DNA from: Mycolicibacterium hodleri
GTDB taxonomy: Bacteria > Actinomycetota > Actinomycetes > Mycobacteriales > Mycobacteriaceae
Length of the DNA: 55,143 nt
NCBI RefSeq assembly: GCF_006439015.1
Contig: NZ_RCZG01000013.1
Span: forward strand, 150,635 to 205,777
Reading direction: 5' to 3'
Below are positions 26,286 to 34,310 of the stretch, piece by piece; within the stretch, counting starts at the first letter, position 1; each line of letters starts with the position of its first letter. Both the position numbers and the translations under genes were made by a program. The notes beneath the pieces were generated by a model. It ran no database searches. It was not told where the DNA came from and saw only the letters and a list, made by a program, of their open reading frames with translations.

Positions 26286-26954
26286 GTGACCGTCGGCGTG
26301 GGCTCGGAACTGGCGGAGCTCATTCCGCTGGCGCTCGTCGTTGCCATCTCCCCGCTGTCGATCATTCCCGCCGTCCTGGTTCTTCACACACCCCGACCTA
26401 GGCCGACCAGTTTGGCCTTTCTCGCCGGCTGGATCTTCGGCCTGGCTGCGCTCACCGCGATCTTCGTCGAGGTCTCCAGTCTGCTGGGCGGGCTGGAGAA
26501 GGCGCCGAGGTGGGCAGCCTGGCTGCGCATCGTCGTCGGCGTCGCGCTCGTCGTGTTCGGTGCCGTCCGTTGGTCGACGCGCAAGCGATCGAATCACTCG
26601 CCGGCGTGGATGAACAAGATCACCGGCGCCACCCCTGGCCGAGCGGCGGTGATTGCGGCGACGCTGGTAGTCGTGAATCCGAAGGTGCTCTTCATCTGTG
26701 CCGCAGCCGGTTTGGCAATCGGTTCCGCTGGCCTCGGTACCGCGGGTGCATGGATTTCCGAGGCTTTCTACGTTCTCGTCGCGGGGTCGTCGGTCGCGAT
26801 TCCGGTATTGGCGTACGCCGTGGCGGGCGAGCGGCTCGACGCGCCGCTCGCCCGGCTCAAGGAATGGATGGAGCGGCACAATGCCTCGCTGGTGGCGGCC
26901 ATTCTCGTCATCATCGGACTCTTGGTGCTGTACAAGGGCATTCACGGTCTGTAG
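26286..26954 (+). CDS. GAP-family six-helix membrane protein
   Basis: This is a 222-aa integral membrane protein with about six helices, related to the LysE-like Sap/GAP group known from mycobacterial glycopeptidolipid loci. Features are an N-terminal ALVVAISPLSIIPAVLVL with its helix-breaking Pro, then LAFLAGWIFGL, a short basic loop (RWSTRKRSNHSPAWM) and VVVNPKVLFICAAAG. A role in exporting a small molecule or lipid is likely by family but not proven. It starts with GTG 26286, 26 bp after the dehydrogenase, and is followed 11 bp later by a FUSC gene, so it probably belongs to the P450 operon. Confidence 0.78.
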   Translation: MTVGVGSELAELIPLALVVAISPLSIIPAVLVLHTPRPRPTSLAFLAGWIFGLAALTAIFVEVSSLLGGLEKAPRWAAWLRIVVGVALVVFGAVRWSTRKRSNHSPAWMNKITGATPGRAAVIAATLVVVNPKVLFICAAAGLAIGSAGLGTAGAWISEAFYVLVAGSSVAIPVLAYAVAGERLDAPLARLKEWMERHNASLVAAILVIIGLLVLYKGIHGL

Positions 26955-26965
26955 GACGATCGACG

Positions 26966-29020
26966 ATGCCTCGGTTCGCCGCGCGACTGAAAGTCGCCGA
27001 CCCAGGCTTCGTTCGAAGTCGACGCAGTGCTCGAACCACCTGCGCGACGATCCTTTCAGGGCTGACCCTGGCTGCGCTCACGTCGGTGCTCGGGGCCGTC
27101 GAAGCACTACGGATTTCGCTGTTCGGAGCCGGGGCGTGCTTCTTCGCCACCCTACTCGTCACCGACGTCCGGCCTGGCGACCGCGCCCGCACATTCGGCT
27201 GGGCTTCGGTTTCCTCAGCTGCAGCAATCGTCGTCACCGTCGAACTCAGCCGGACCGCGGTGTGGGCAGCAGCGGCATTCCTGGTCGTACAGATGTTCAT
27301 GTTCTATGCGTTGCGGCCGCTCAGTCTGCGGACCGGCAATGTACTCGTGATCAGCGCACTCATCACCTTCCTCGTTGGTGCCATGCGGATCACCGCCAAC
27401 CAGATCGGGTGGTTCGTGCTCGCCTCGACAGTCGGATTCGCCTGGATCGCGCTCGCGGAGTACGTGATCTTGAAGGACGATCCGATTCGTTCGTTGAAGC
27501 GCTCCGTCAGCGTCTTCTGCCATAGTGCGGGCGGCTCGGTCGCCCTCGTCGTCGGGGTCACGACTATGACGAGCGCCGGCCGAGCGCCGCGACGCGCCGA
27601 AAAGGCGCTCCGTCGGAGCCTCGACCGTGCGATGCGGTGTCGGAGGGGCATCGAGAGCCAGTTGTCTGGCACGCTTCCGCCTGAACTCGCGCGCCACGAC
27701 ATCGAGCAGATTCGCGTCGCGCTTTACTGCGCGGAGCGGGGAATCGAGCAGTTCAGACATGGGTGTGAATCGCGTTGGTTGGCAGAGCTCCCCGACGACA
27801 TCGCGGCATCCGTCACAACCGCTCTGATGACACTTGCCAATGCGCTGAGGGGCGACATCGACGTCCAGTCATTAGATGTCGTAGCCCTGGAATGTCAGTG
27901 CCTACGAGACCGCATTCACGACGCGACGACGACGGCCCCAGCGAGTGCTCTTGCGGCCGTGACGTTGGTCGGGGGCGCTGAACTGCTCGCCCAGTCGGCT
28001 TCGCGAGCTTCCATCTTGGCGACCGATCCGTCTGTATCGGCCACCCTGATCGGCAGTAAGCAGACGACGTCGGATAGGCCGCCAGGTGCGGGCGCCCTTG
28101 CAGCTACGACGATCTTGGCGATACAGGCCGCCGTCGCCGCCGTGCTGGCCGGCGTGATAGCCAAGTGGCTGGGGAACGAGCAGAGCCTCCTGGTGGGGTG
28201 GACTGCCTATGTCATCATCGCCGGATCGGCCGAAGCGTCCAGTCGGCGGGCCTGGATCTGGTTCGCTGCCACGATCCTGGGAGCGACCGCCGGCGTCGCG
28301 ACCGCGGCGAGCGTTCCGGACGACCTGTTCTGGACGGTTGCAGTCGTAACGGTCGGTGTCTTCTTCACGGCATTCAGCGCACCGGTCTCGTATCCGGCAA
28401 TGGTTTTCTGGATGAACATCGCGCTGGTCCCGCTGTTTGCCACCGAAGGGCGGTACCTCGATCTGGTCTGGGATAAGACCGCTGCGGCCCTCATCGGTGG
28501 GTGCGTGGCGGGTGCCGTCGCGCTGACCGTCGCGCCGATCCGGTTATCGCGGAACGTGCGTCCGGCTGTGCTCCACTATCTCGATGCGATGGATGCGGCC
28601 CTCGAAGCGCAGTTGCCCGGGGAGGCCCACCGGCGGGCGACGGCTGGGGCGGCGCTCGACCGCGCCCACTCGGCCCTAGACGCGATGATCGCCTCGGCCG
28701 TCGTGAGGACTCGTCTATTTCCACGGCAGGTAGGCCCGTTGACCGAGCAGGCCGTTCGGGTCGACGCCGTCCACGAGGCGTTTCTCCGACTCACACCATT
28801 GCTCACGGAGTCGGCACGGCGCCACGATTGCTGGACGGATTCGCGATTGGACCTAGTCATCCGCCTGCTGCGACAAGACGTGGAGGCCGCGAGGGTTGCC
28901 GCCTGCGGCGACGCTGCACCCGCTGCGACGTACGCAACGCTGGACGAGGATCGGGCGCAACCGCTTTGGCCCGCGAATGACCTGCGGGCCAGACTGGCCG
29001 AGTTGGCTCAGCCCCGCTGA
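26966..29020 (+). CDS. FUSC-family membrane protein, copy 2
   Basis: This 684-aa paralogue of the 19896 gene has the same two-block membrane layout. It shares long matching stretches such as SYPAMVFWMNIALVPLFATE and LDLVWDKTAAALIGGCVAG. The start ATG 26966 (MPRFAARLKVADPGFVR) matches the start region of copy 1; the frame is open further upstream only inside the GAP gene. The two copies bracket the ferredoxin-P450-dehydrogenase operon, one reading away from it and one at its end. Both may export an aromatic or other acidic product or toxic intermediate. The substrate is unknown. Confidence 0.8.
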   Translation: MPRFAARLKVADPGFVRSRRSARTTCATILSGLTLAALTSVLGAVEALRISLFGAGACFFATLLVTDVRPGDRARTFGWASVSSAAAIVVTVELSRTAVWAAAAFLVVQMFMFYALRPLSLRTGNVLVISALITFLVGAMRITANQIGWFVLASTVGFAWIALAEYVILKDDPIRSLKRSVSVFCHSAGGSVALVVGVTTMTSAGRAPRRAEKALRRSLDRAMRCRRGIESQLSGTLPPELARHDIEQIRVALYCAERGIEQFRHGCESRWLAELPDDIAASVTTALMTLANALRGDIDVQSLDVVALECQCLRDRIHDATTTAPASALAAVTLVGGAELLAQSASRASILATDPSVSATLIGSKQTTSDRPPGAGALAATTILAIQAAVAAVLAGVIAKWLGNEQSLLVGWTAYVIIAGSAEASSRRAWIWFAATILGATAGVATAASVPDDLFWTVAVVTVGVFFTAFSAPVSYPAMVFWMNIALVPLFATEGRYLDLVWDKTAAALIGGCVAGAVALTVAPIRLSRNVRPAVLHYLDAMDAALEAQLPGEAHRRATAGAALDRAHSALDAMIASAVVRTRLFPRQVGPLTEQAVRVDAVHEAFLRLTPLLTESARRHDCWTDSRLDLVIRLLRQDVEAARVAACGDAAPAATYATLDEDRAQPLWPANDLRARLAELAQPR

Positions 29021-29034
29021 GTCGCTTCGGTCGG

Positions 29035-29349
29035 CTAACGGCGAGGACTGACGATGGGTCCGCCGCCGGGTCGGCCGCCACCGATCGGACGATTGATGCC
29101 CCAGTCTGGATCGATGACGATCAGCGGGTCGTAGTCGTCGTAGAAACAGAGATAGAGGTCGCTGCACTGGTACGGGTCATAGGTCGAAACGGGTGCCGGT
29201 CCGGGGCCGCCACGAACTTCACCCTGCGCGCACACCGTGGCCGCGCCACTGGCCGTGCAATCCGCTGCGGCCGGTGCGGCGCTGACCACTCCTGCGGCGA
29301 GCGCAAACGGACTCAGCATCGGGATCAGATAACGAGGCCTGACCTGCAT
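29035..29349 (-). CDS. Small secreted protein, Gly/Pro-rich tail
   Basis: This 104-aa protein has a signal peptide (MQVRPRYLIPMLSPFALAAG onward, probable cleavage after APAAA). The short mature chain has a Cys pair (DCTASGAATVC) and a second pair (YQCSDLYLC). The Asp/Tyr-rich middle is YDDYDPLIVIDPDWG and the tail is GGGRPGGGP. The start at 29349 is supported by GGAGGAG just upstream on this strand. The four Cys probably form disulfides outside the cell. No function is recognised. Confidence 0.7.
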   Translation of the reverse strand: MQVRPRYLIPMLSPFALAAGVVSAAPAAADCTASGAATVCAQGEVRGGPGPAPVSTYDPYQCSDLYLCFYDDYDPLIVIDPDWGINRPIGGGRPGGGPIVSPRR

Positions 29350-29373
29350 GTGATCGCTCCTCCACGCCGACAA

Positions 29374-29383
29374 CCCAATTGGG
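29374..29383. promoter_or_regulatory. Palindrome CCCAATTGGG upstream of small secreted gene
   Basis: This perfect 10-bp palindrome lies 25 bases upstream of the start at 29349, in the divergent region 29350-29518. It is a possible operator, but short enough to arise by chance. Confidence 0.3.
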
Positions 29384-29453
29384 ATGCCATTACCCTCTCA
29401 CGTCTTCGCGTGAACAGACCCTCCTGGCGAATTGATGTTTGCTCCCCCGAATG

Positions 29454-29468
29454 CAATACGCCGTATTG
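29454..29468. promoter_or_regulatory. Palindromic operator CAATACG-C-CGTATTG
   Basis: This is a perfect 15-bp palindrome with 7-bp arms. A third half-site, GCAATACG, lies at 29503-29510, 50 bp further on and directly before the small gene at 29519. Three copies of one half-site around a start region point to a specific repressor or activator. The cognate protein is not evident in the window. Confidence 0.5.
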
Positions 29469-29518
29469 TCGCCATGAAGTGGCCTGCGCTCGTCGAACAT
29501 TCGCAATACGGTGATCAC

Positions 29519-29779
29519 ATGACCGAGATACCGCGCGATCCCACCAACCATGACGTCGTGCTGATACCCGTCGAACAGGTACAACTCGGCTTCTCGTTGC
29601 TCATCGACGAGGGGCAGGGACCACAGGTGTTTCACGTAGACAATGTCCGGTTCCGGTCGCTCCAAGGCGCCGACGGCAGCTATGTGGGCACGTACCTGAT
29701 GACAGCCGAACGGGGAGAGGATGCTGATCCCTGGAAGGTCGAATACGCGGCTGGTACCCAGGTCAGCCGAATCATGTGA
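29519..29779 (+). CDS. Hypothetical small protein, 86 aa
   Basis: This is an unrecognised 86-aa protein with an acidic, beta-rich look: HDVVLIPVEQVQLGFSLLID, then VFHVDNVRFRSL, with no signal peptide or membrane helix. ATG 29519 is preferred over the open frame from 29432, because the latter would run through the palindrome at 29454. No ribosome site is visible. A -10-like TACGGT (29507-29512) lies 6 bases before ATG, so a leaderless transcript is plausible. The gene is convergent with the thioesterase across a hairpin. Confidence 0.5.
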   Translation: MTEIPRDPTNHDVVLIPVEQVQLGFSLLIDEGQGPQVFHVDNVRFRSLQGADGSYVGTYLMTAERGEDADPWKVEYAAGTQVSRIM

Positions 29780-29795
29780 GACCCCCGTCGGGGTC
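29780..29795. terminator. Hairpin at convergent junction (hypothetical / thioesterase)
   Basis: Arms GACCCC (29780-29785) and GGGGTC (29790-29795) enclose a CGTC loop, directly after the plus-strand stop and touching the minus-strand stop. There is no U-run, as is common for mycobacterial terminators. It could serve both strands. Confidence 0.5.
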
Positions 29796-30243
29796 AGCCG
29801 ATCTTGTAGGTCGCGATCACCTTCGCGACGAGTGTGCCTGCCGGATCTAGGATTTCGGCCTCGCAATTGACGAGGGATCGGCCACGTCGTAGTACCCGGC
29901 CGACGCCGATGAGGGCGGTCGCGCGTGCGGGCGCCAGGTAGTCCAGCGAAATCGACACGGTCACGCCGCGCAGGTTCTCGGGAACCTCTGCGCCGCACCA
30001 CGCCGCCGCCATCACCGCGAGATCGGCGAGGGTGGCGACCGCGCCGCCGTGCACCATGTCGGCCATCGTGGTGTTCGACGGATCCCAGGGCAGGCGTAAG
30101 CGCACCTCGTCGTCCTCGAGCACGTCGGCCACGATGCCGAGCTTGACGACGAAGGGTGATTGGGGAAGGAACTGCGCCATGACCTCGGCGCCGGTGGGAG
30201 TCGACACGACGTCCATGGTCGGCGACCGCGCAACCCAGTTCAA
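29794..30243 (-). CDS. PaaI-type hotdog thioesterase
   Basis: This 149-aa hotdog-fold protein carries the PaaI-type motif MVHGGAVATLADLAVM, where HGG begins the long central helix. Strands GVTVSISLDYLAPARAT and LVNCEAEILDPAGTLVAKVIATYKI complete the fold. Members cleave acyl- or aryl-CoA thioesters; the substrate is not shown by sequence. An alternative start is ATG 30216 (MDVVSTP), which leaves the fold intact. It is downstream of the sulfotransferase gene on the same strand with a 23-bp gap, so the two may be co-transcribed. Confidence 0.8.
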   Translation of the reverse strand: MNWVARSPTMDVVSTPTGAEVMAQFLPQSPFVVKLGIVADVLEDDEVRLRLPWDPSNTTMADMVHGGAVATLADLAVMAAAWCGAEVPENLRGVTVSISLDYLAPARATALIGVGRVLRRGRSLVNCEAEILDPAGTLVAKVIATYKIG

Positions 30244-30266
30244 TTTTACCCGCGAGGTAAGCGGCG

Positions 30267-31514
30267 TCAGGACAGGAAGCGTTCGGCGTACGCCGCGAAA
30301 CGGGCGCGCAGATCATCGGGGTCCAGGCCGAACATGTCGCACGACGTCGCCACGCGCCCCAACCGATTGCGTTGGTGGCCAGCCAGATACCGGGTCATCG
30401 CGGTGCGGACCTCCTCGCTCACCGGCTCTCCGGCCAGCGCGTAGATCTGTTCGGTGACGCCGAGCTCGTCGGCCATGAAGTCGTCGAAGCGCACGTCGAT
30501 CGAACGCTCGGGTCCGATGATGCTGCGGTCGCGCATGAAGGCGCCCAGCATCCGCTCGAGACGGTCCAGCCACGACGCGGCGATCTCATCGACGGGCACT
30601 GGGCTGCGGTGCATGCGTGCGGAGTAGGTGATCATCGCGATCATCGACAGCACCACCGGCAAGGGATCGCGATGCGTGCACACGACGACTACACCGGGGA
30701 AGACCTGGTCGAGGACGGCCAGTTGTTCCAGGTGCTGCGGTGACTTGAGCAGCCAGCGCCGGCCACCGCGAAGGAATTGCAGCGCCTTCAGCTGAGTAGC
30801 GAGGTATTCGTAATGCGTTGTCTGGTCATGAGATAGATAGAAGTCGCGCCATCGCGGGGCCTGGCAGAGGGTCTCCATGAGCATCGTCGAGACGTCGTTG
30901 GCGAGTAGCTGGATCTCCTCGTGCACGTGCTCGGTGGTCATCTCGTGCATCAACGCGAAGTGCGGCATGACGATGTTCATGACCGCAACTGCAACGTCCA
31001 TGCGGCTGCGCCGCGGGTCCGGTTCGATACCCGCCTCGGACGGTATCGGAAAGGGTTCGACGCCCTCCCAGTACGGAAGGGTGCGGAACGTGGGCCCGGC
31101 CCCCAGCAGGTTGTGGAGATGCGTCGTTCCGGTGCGGGGGAGCCCTGCGATGACGACCGGCGGTTCCAGTTCGATGTCGTGAATCTCGGGGTGCCGCTTC
31201 AGCAGGTCGGTGAGCAGCAACCGGTTCTTGAGCACCTGCAGCAGTTGGCTGAAGAAGTTGACGGTGCCCGCGGCGGTGAGATCGTCGATGTCGCAGACGT
31301 CGGCAAGGAAGACGTCGAGCCGTTCGCGGTAGTCGTCGGCGCCGAAGTCCTGGAGGCCGGTGTCAGCCATTGCTCTGGCATGCAGGGCGTCAGCATCTAG
31401 CGGGCAGTCGGGTGCCATTGACGCCATCACGTCGCGGATCTGTTCTGCCTCTTGGCTGAACTTCGGCTGGGCGAGGTCGCTCAGATGAACGATGGCAGCT
31501 GTGGCGTCGGTCAC
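30267..31514 (-). CDS. PAPS-dependent sulfotransferase family protein
   Basis: This is a 415-aa protein of the bacterial sulfotransferase family (Sulfotransfer_3 type). The 5'-phosphosulfate loop is VVIAGLPRTGTTHLHNLL and the 3'-phosphate-binding region is VVVCTHRDPLPVVLS. LLKSPQHLEQL lies between them. It would transfer sulfate from PAPS to an unknown acceptor. GTG 31514 begins 8 bases after a -10-like TAACAT (complement of 31523-31528), so the message may be leaderless. It is divergent from a TetR regulator across 28 bp. The PAPS-making cysD-cysNC genes lie 2 kb away, and cysQ, which removes the by-product PAP, follows them. Confidence 0.83.
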   Translation of the reverse strand: MTDATAAIVHLSDLAQPKFSQEAEQIRDVMASMAPDCPLDADALHARAMADTGLQDFGADDYRERLDVFLADVCDIDDLTAAGTVNFFSQLLQVLKNRLLLTDLLKRHPEIHDIELEPPVVIAGLPRTGTTHLHNLLGAGPTFRTLPYWEGVEPFPIPSEAGIEPDPRRSRMDVAVAVMNIVMPHFALMHEMTTEHVHEEIQLLANDVSTMLMETLCQAPRWRDFYLSHDQTTHYEYLATQLKALQFLRGGRRWLLKSPQHLEQLAVLDQVFPGVVVVCTHRDPLPVVLSMIAMITYSARMHRSPVPVDEIAASWLDRLERMLGAFMRDRSIIGPERSIDVRFDDFMADELGVTEQIYALAGEPVSEEVRTAMTRYLAGHQRNRLGRVATSCDMFGLDPDDLRARFAAYAERFLS

Positions 31515-31521
31515 ATCGACT

Positions 31522-31538
31522 TATGTTACTGTCAGTTC
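31522..31538. promoter_or_regulatory. Compact divergent promoter/operator (sulfotransferase / TetR)
   Basis: TTACTGTCAGTTC (31526-31538) contains the palindrome ACTG-T-CAGT. It overlaps a plus-strand -10-like TATGTT (31522-31527) and a minus-strand -10-like TAACAT (complement of 31523-31528). The gap between the two starts is only 28 bp, so one bound TetR dimer would cover both promoters. Confidence 0.45.
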
Positions 31539-31542
31539 CGTA

Positions 31543-32118
31543 ATGACGACGGACTTTGGCAGACCACGCGATCCGCGCATCGTCGGCGCGGTACTCGACG
31601 CCACGGTGGAACTGCTCGCAGAGACGGGTTACGCAGATCTCTCCGTCGACGCGATCGCCCGGCGGGCAGGCACCAGCAAGCCTGCGATCTACCGCCGCTG
31701 GCCAAGCAAGGCGCACCTGGTGCACGAGGCGGTCTTCCCGCTCGGTGAGGCAACCGAACTGCCAGACACCGGGTCGCTGGCCGGCGACGTCCGCGCCATG
31801 GTCCGGCGTAGTGCCGACGTGCTGACCACGCCCGCCGCCGGGGCGGCGCTGACGGGTCTCGTCGGTGAACTGGCCGCCGATCCGACATTGCATTCTGCAC
31901 TGCTGCAGCGCTTCTCCGGCATCCTCTCGCAAGGACTCGCGGATCGACTGGCGGCCGCAGTGGCGCGCGGGGAGGCGCGACCCGACGCGACGGCAGCTGA
32001 ACTCGTCGAAGCCGTCGCCGGCATCACCTTCTTCGCGCTGCTCACCCACGGGACTGCGCTCGACGACGCGTGGGTGGACCGAACGGCCACCCTGATCACG
32101 AGAGGCATCGGAACATGA
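31543..32118 (+). CDS. TetR-family transcriptional regulator
   Basis: This is a 191-aa regulator. The N-terminal helix-turn-helix is of the TetR type: LDATVELLAETGYADLSVDA, then IARRAGTSKPAIYRRWPSKAHLV. The C-terminal ligand domain of about 130 residues has no recognisable specificity. ATG 31543 fits the family N-terminus; the frame is open from 31492 across the operator. The stop overlaps the DUF1214-like gene as ATGA. By position it should repress itself, the downstream gene and the divergent sulfotransferase. Confidence 0.87.
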   Translation: MTTDFGRPRDPRIVGAVLDATVELLAETGYADLSVDAIARRAGTSKPAIYRRWPSKAHLVHEAVFPLGEATELPDTGSLAGDVRAMVRRSADVLTTPAAGAALTGLVGELAADPTLHSALLQRFSGILSQGLADRLAAAVARGEARPDATAAELVEAVAGITFFALLTHGTALDDAWVDRTATLITRGIGT

Positions 32119-33221
32119 CCGATCGCGAGTCGACCATCGCGTGGCACGAACTGTTGGAGACACTCGGTGGCCTCGACGGCTCGTTCCTCACCGGCGATCG
32201 CGCCGTCAGCGACGATCGGCACGTCGCCGACGGGTACCGCATGCTGGCGACGACCCTCGGCGTCGCGTTCGACACCTATCTGTTCGCCGATCCCGGCCGG
32301 CCCAGATGGATGGACATCAACTCACCGGGTCGGCCCGACCGTCGATGGGGCGGCGACAACACCGACGCGTACTACTGCATGTGCCCGGTCGATCCGAAAC
32401 GGCGCTACCGCATCAGCGGTAACAGGGGTGACAGTGTGTACTTCTCGGTGACCGCGTACAACGAACCGTCGCCGGGCGCTTGGTCCGACAAGGTCGTGGC
32501 GATCGTGCGCGATGACGACGTCGAGATGGACGCGGACGGAAACTTCTCGTTCGACTTCGGCCCGACGCCCGAGGCGGCCGTGCTGGTGACCCGCGACTAT
32601 CAGGCCGACCCGCGGACCGGCCGCCCCGTTGACTGGCGCATCGAGGCGCTCGACGAGCCCCAGCCCTTCCGGCACGGCGACGCCGAAACGGCGGCGGCGC
32701 TGCGGGCCGCTGGGGCCTGGCTGAAGACCATGTTCGCGATCCTGCCGCTGGCCGTCGGTGTGCGCAGTGAGGACGTGCACTCACTCGGGCACGAGACATC
32801 GCACTCGGCAAACGAATTCGCCGACCCCTACCAGGTGCCGGATGCGAATTTTGGCTGGTCGGCGCGAGACGCGTGCTACGCCTACGGCAGCTTCGTGCTC
32901 GAGGACGACGAGGCTCTCGTCATCACGCACCGGCCGCCCGCGTGCCGGTTCTGGAATCTGGTCGTGTGGAACCAGTTCATGGCGACGCCCGGGGTGGCCG
33001 ATGCGCGCAGTTCGATCAATGGCCATACCGCGGTGCCCAACGCGGACGGCTCGGTGACGATCGTGCTGTCGAAGGGGATGACCGCGCACCCGAACTCGCT
33101 GACGACGCTCGATTATCCCCTCGGCAATCTGGCGTTCCGGTGGTTCCTTGCCGATGAGGTCCCCGCTCGGCCGCGGGCGCGCCTGGTCAAGGCGTCGGAT
33201 GCGCCGACGGCGGTGGACTGA
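32115..33221 (+). CDS. DUF1214-like protein
   Basis: This 368-aa protein overlaps the TetR gene by ATGA. The C-terminal half has the DUF1214 look: CYAYGSFVLEDDEALVITHR, FWNLVVWNQFMATPG, SSINGHTAVPNADGSVTIVL and a final LDYPLGNLAFRWFLADE. The N-terminal half carries a related beta-rich region (DAYYCMCPVDPKRRYRISGN). No signal peptide is visible. Members often occur beside TetR genes and acyl-CoA or sulfotransferase genes in mycobacteria; the biochemical function is not established. Coupled translation with the regulator suggests shared control. Confidence 0.75.
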   Translation: MTDRESTIAWHELLETLGGLDGSFLTGDRAVSDDRHVADGYRMLATTLGVAFDTYLFADPGRPRWMDINSPGRPDRRWGGDNTDAYYCMCPVDPKRRYRISGNRGDSVYFSVTAYNEPSPGAWSDKVVAIVRDDDVEMDADGNFSFDFGPTPEAAVLVTRDYQADPRTGRPVDWRIEALDEPQPFRHGDAETAAALRAAGAWLKTMFAILPLAVGVRSEDVHSLGHETSHSANEFADPYQVPDANFGWSARDACYAYGSFVLEDDEALVITHRPPACRFWNLVVWNQFMATPGVADARSSINGHTAVPNADGSVTIVLSKGMTAHPNSLTTLDYPLGNLAFRWFLADEVPARPRARLVKASDAPTAVD

Positions 33222-33235
33222 GTGGGTCATCGTCG

Positions 33236-33268
33236 TTGACAGGCCGCGGCGGGCGAAGATATATTCGC
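33236..33268 (+). promoter_or_regulatory. cysD promoter with overlapping palindrome
   Basis: A consensus -35 TTGACA (33236-33241) is followed after 18 bp by a -10 TATATT (33260-33265), predicting a start near 33272 and a leader of about 45 bases. The -10 lies within a near-perfect palindrome GCGAAGATATATTCGC (33253-33268; one mismatched pair), an ideal repressor site. The Rrf2 regulator at 39294 is a candidate binder, but this is inference. Confidence 0.65.
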
Positions 33269-33316
33269 GGGCATGATTGTAATTCTGGCTAACTCTACCA
33301 ACTTAAAGAGGAAGTC

Positions 33317-34246
33317 ATGATGACGGCGGAGGACCGGGACCGGGCGGCGGGCAAGTACGAACTGAGCCACCTGCGGTCGCTGGAAGCCGAAGCGATTCAC
33401 ATCATCCGAGAGGTCGCCGCGGAGCTGGAGAAGCCCGTGCTGATGTTCTCCGGTGGCAAGGACTCCATCGTCATGCTGCATCTCGCGCTCAAGGCCTTCC
33501 GGCCCGGCCGTCTGCCGTTCCCGGTGCTGCACGTCGACACCGGGCACAACTTCGACGAGGTGCTGCAGGTCCGCGACGAGCTCGTCGCCGAGAGCGGGGT
33601 GCGGCTGGTCGTCGCGAAGGTCCAGGACGACATCGACGCGGGCCGCGTCGTCGAGACCATCCCGTCGCGCAACCCGATGCAGACCTTCACCTTGCTGCGG
33701 GCCATCCGCGAGAACAAGTTCGACGCCGCGTTCGGTGGTGCCCGCCGCGACGAGGAGAAGGCCCGCGCCAAGGAGCGGGTGTTCAGCTTCCGGGACGAAT
33801 TCGGCCAGTGGGACCCCAAGTCGCAACGTCCCGAGCTGTGGAACCTGTACAACGGGCGCCACCACAAGGGTGAGCACATCCGGGCGTTCCCGATCTCGAA
33901 CTGGACCGAATTCGACATCTGGTCCTACATCGGCGCCGAGAAGATCAAGCTGCCATCGATCTATTACGCGCACGAGCGGCAGGTCTTCGAGCGCGACGGG
34001 ATGTTGTTGGCCGTCCACAAGTACCTGCAGCCGCGCAAGGACGAGAAGGTCATCGACAAGGTCGTGCGGTTCCGCACGGTCGGCGACGTCACCTGCACCG
34101 GCTGCGTGGAGTCGACCGCCGGCACGGTGTCCGAGGTCATCGCCGAGACGGCCGTCTCACGACTGACCGAACGCGGCGCCACGCGCGCCGACGACCGGAT
34201 CTCCGAGGCCGGCATGGAAGATCGCAAGCGAGAGGGTTACTTCTGA
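33317..34246 (+). CDS. cysD: Sulfate adenylyltransferase subunit 2
   Basis: This 309-aa ATP sulfurylase small subunit makes adenylyl sulfate from ATP and sulfate, with CysN supplying GTP-driven energy. The PP-loop is MFSGGKDSIVMLHLA near residue 40. Conserved blocks FDAAFGGARRDEEKARAKER and LWNLYNGRHHKGEHIR match CysD, as does VGDVTCTGCVES near the C-terminus. Two adjacent ATGs (33317, 33320) follow an AGAGGAAG ribosome site. The gene corresponds to M. tuberculosis Rv1285. It is followed by two 29-bp repeat copies and then cysNC. Confidence 0.95.
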   Translation: MMTAEDRDRAAGKYELSHLRSLEAEAIHIIREVAAELEKPVLMFSGGKDSIVMLHLALKAFRPGRLPFPVLHVDTGHNFDEVLQVRDELVAESGVRLVVAKVQDDIDAGRVVETIPSRNPMQTFTLLRAIRENKFDAAFGGARRDEEKARAKERVFSFRDEFGQWDPKSQRPELWNLYNGRHHKGEHIRAFPISNWTEFDIWSYIGAEKIKLPSIYYAHERQVFERDGMLLAVHKYLQPRKDEKVIDKVVRFRTVGDVTCTGCVESTAGTVSEVIAETAVSRLTERGATRADDRISEAGMEDRKREGYF

Positions 34247-34252
34247 TGGCCT

Positions 34253-34310
34253 GGGCGAGCGAAGCGACGGGTGTTGCTACAGGGCGAGCGAAGCGGCGGG
34301 GGAATTAGAC
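34253..34310 (+). repeat. Two tandem 29-bp MIRU-like repeats between cysD and cysNC
   Basis: Copies at 34253-34281 and 34282-34310 both begin GGGCGAGCGAAGCG. The second ends GGCGGGGGAATTAGAC, immediately before the cysNC ATG. The core matches the tandem repeats at 39145. They fill almost the whole cysD-cysNC spacer, as MIRU elements do inside mycobacterial operons. Confidence 0.7.

Noticed and set aside
26510..26965. Upstream extension of the second FUSC frame
   Set aside because: It lies entirely within the GAP-family gene in another frame and lacks family similarity.
30032..30457. 141-aa plus-strand frame opposite the thioesterase and sulfotransferase genes
   Set aside because: It spans the ends of two well-supported minus-strand genes and is Arg/Ser-rich shadow sequence.
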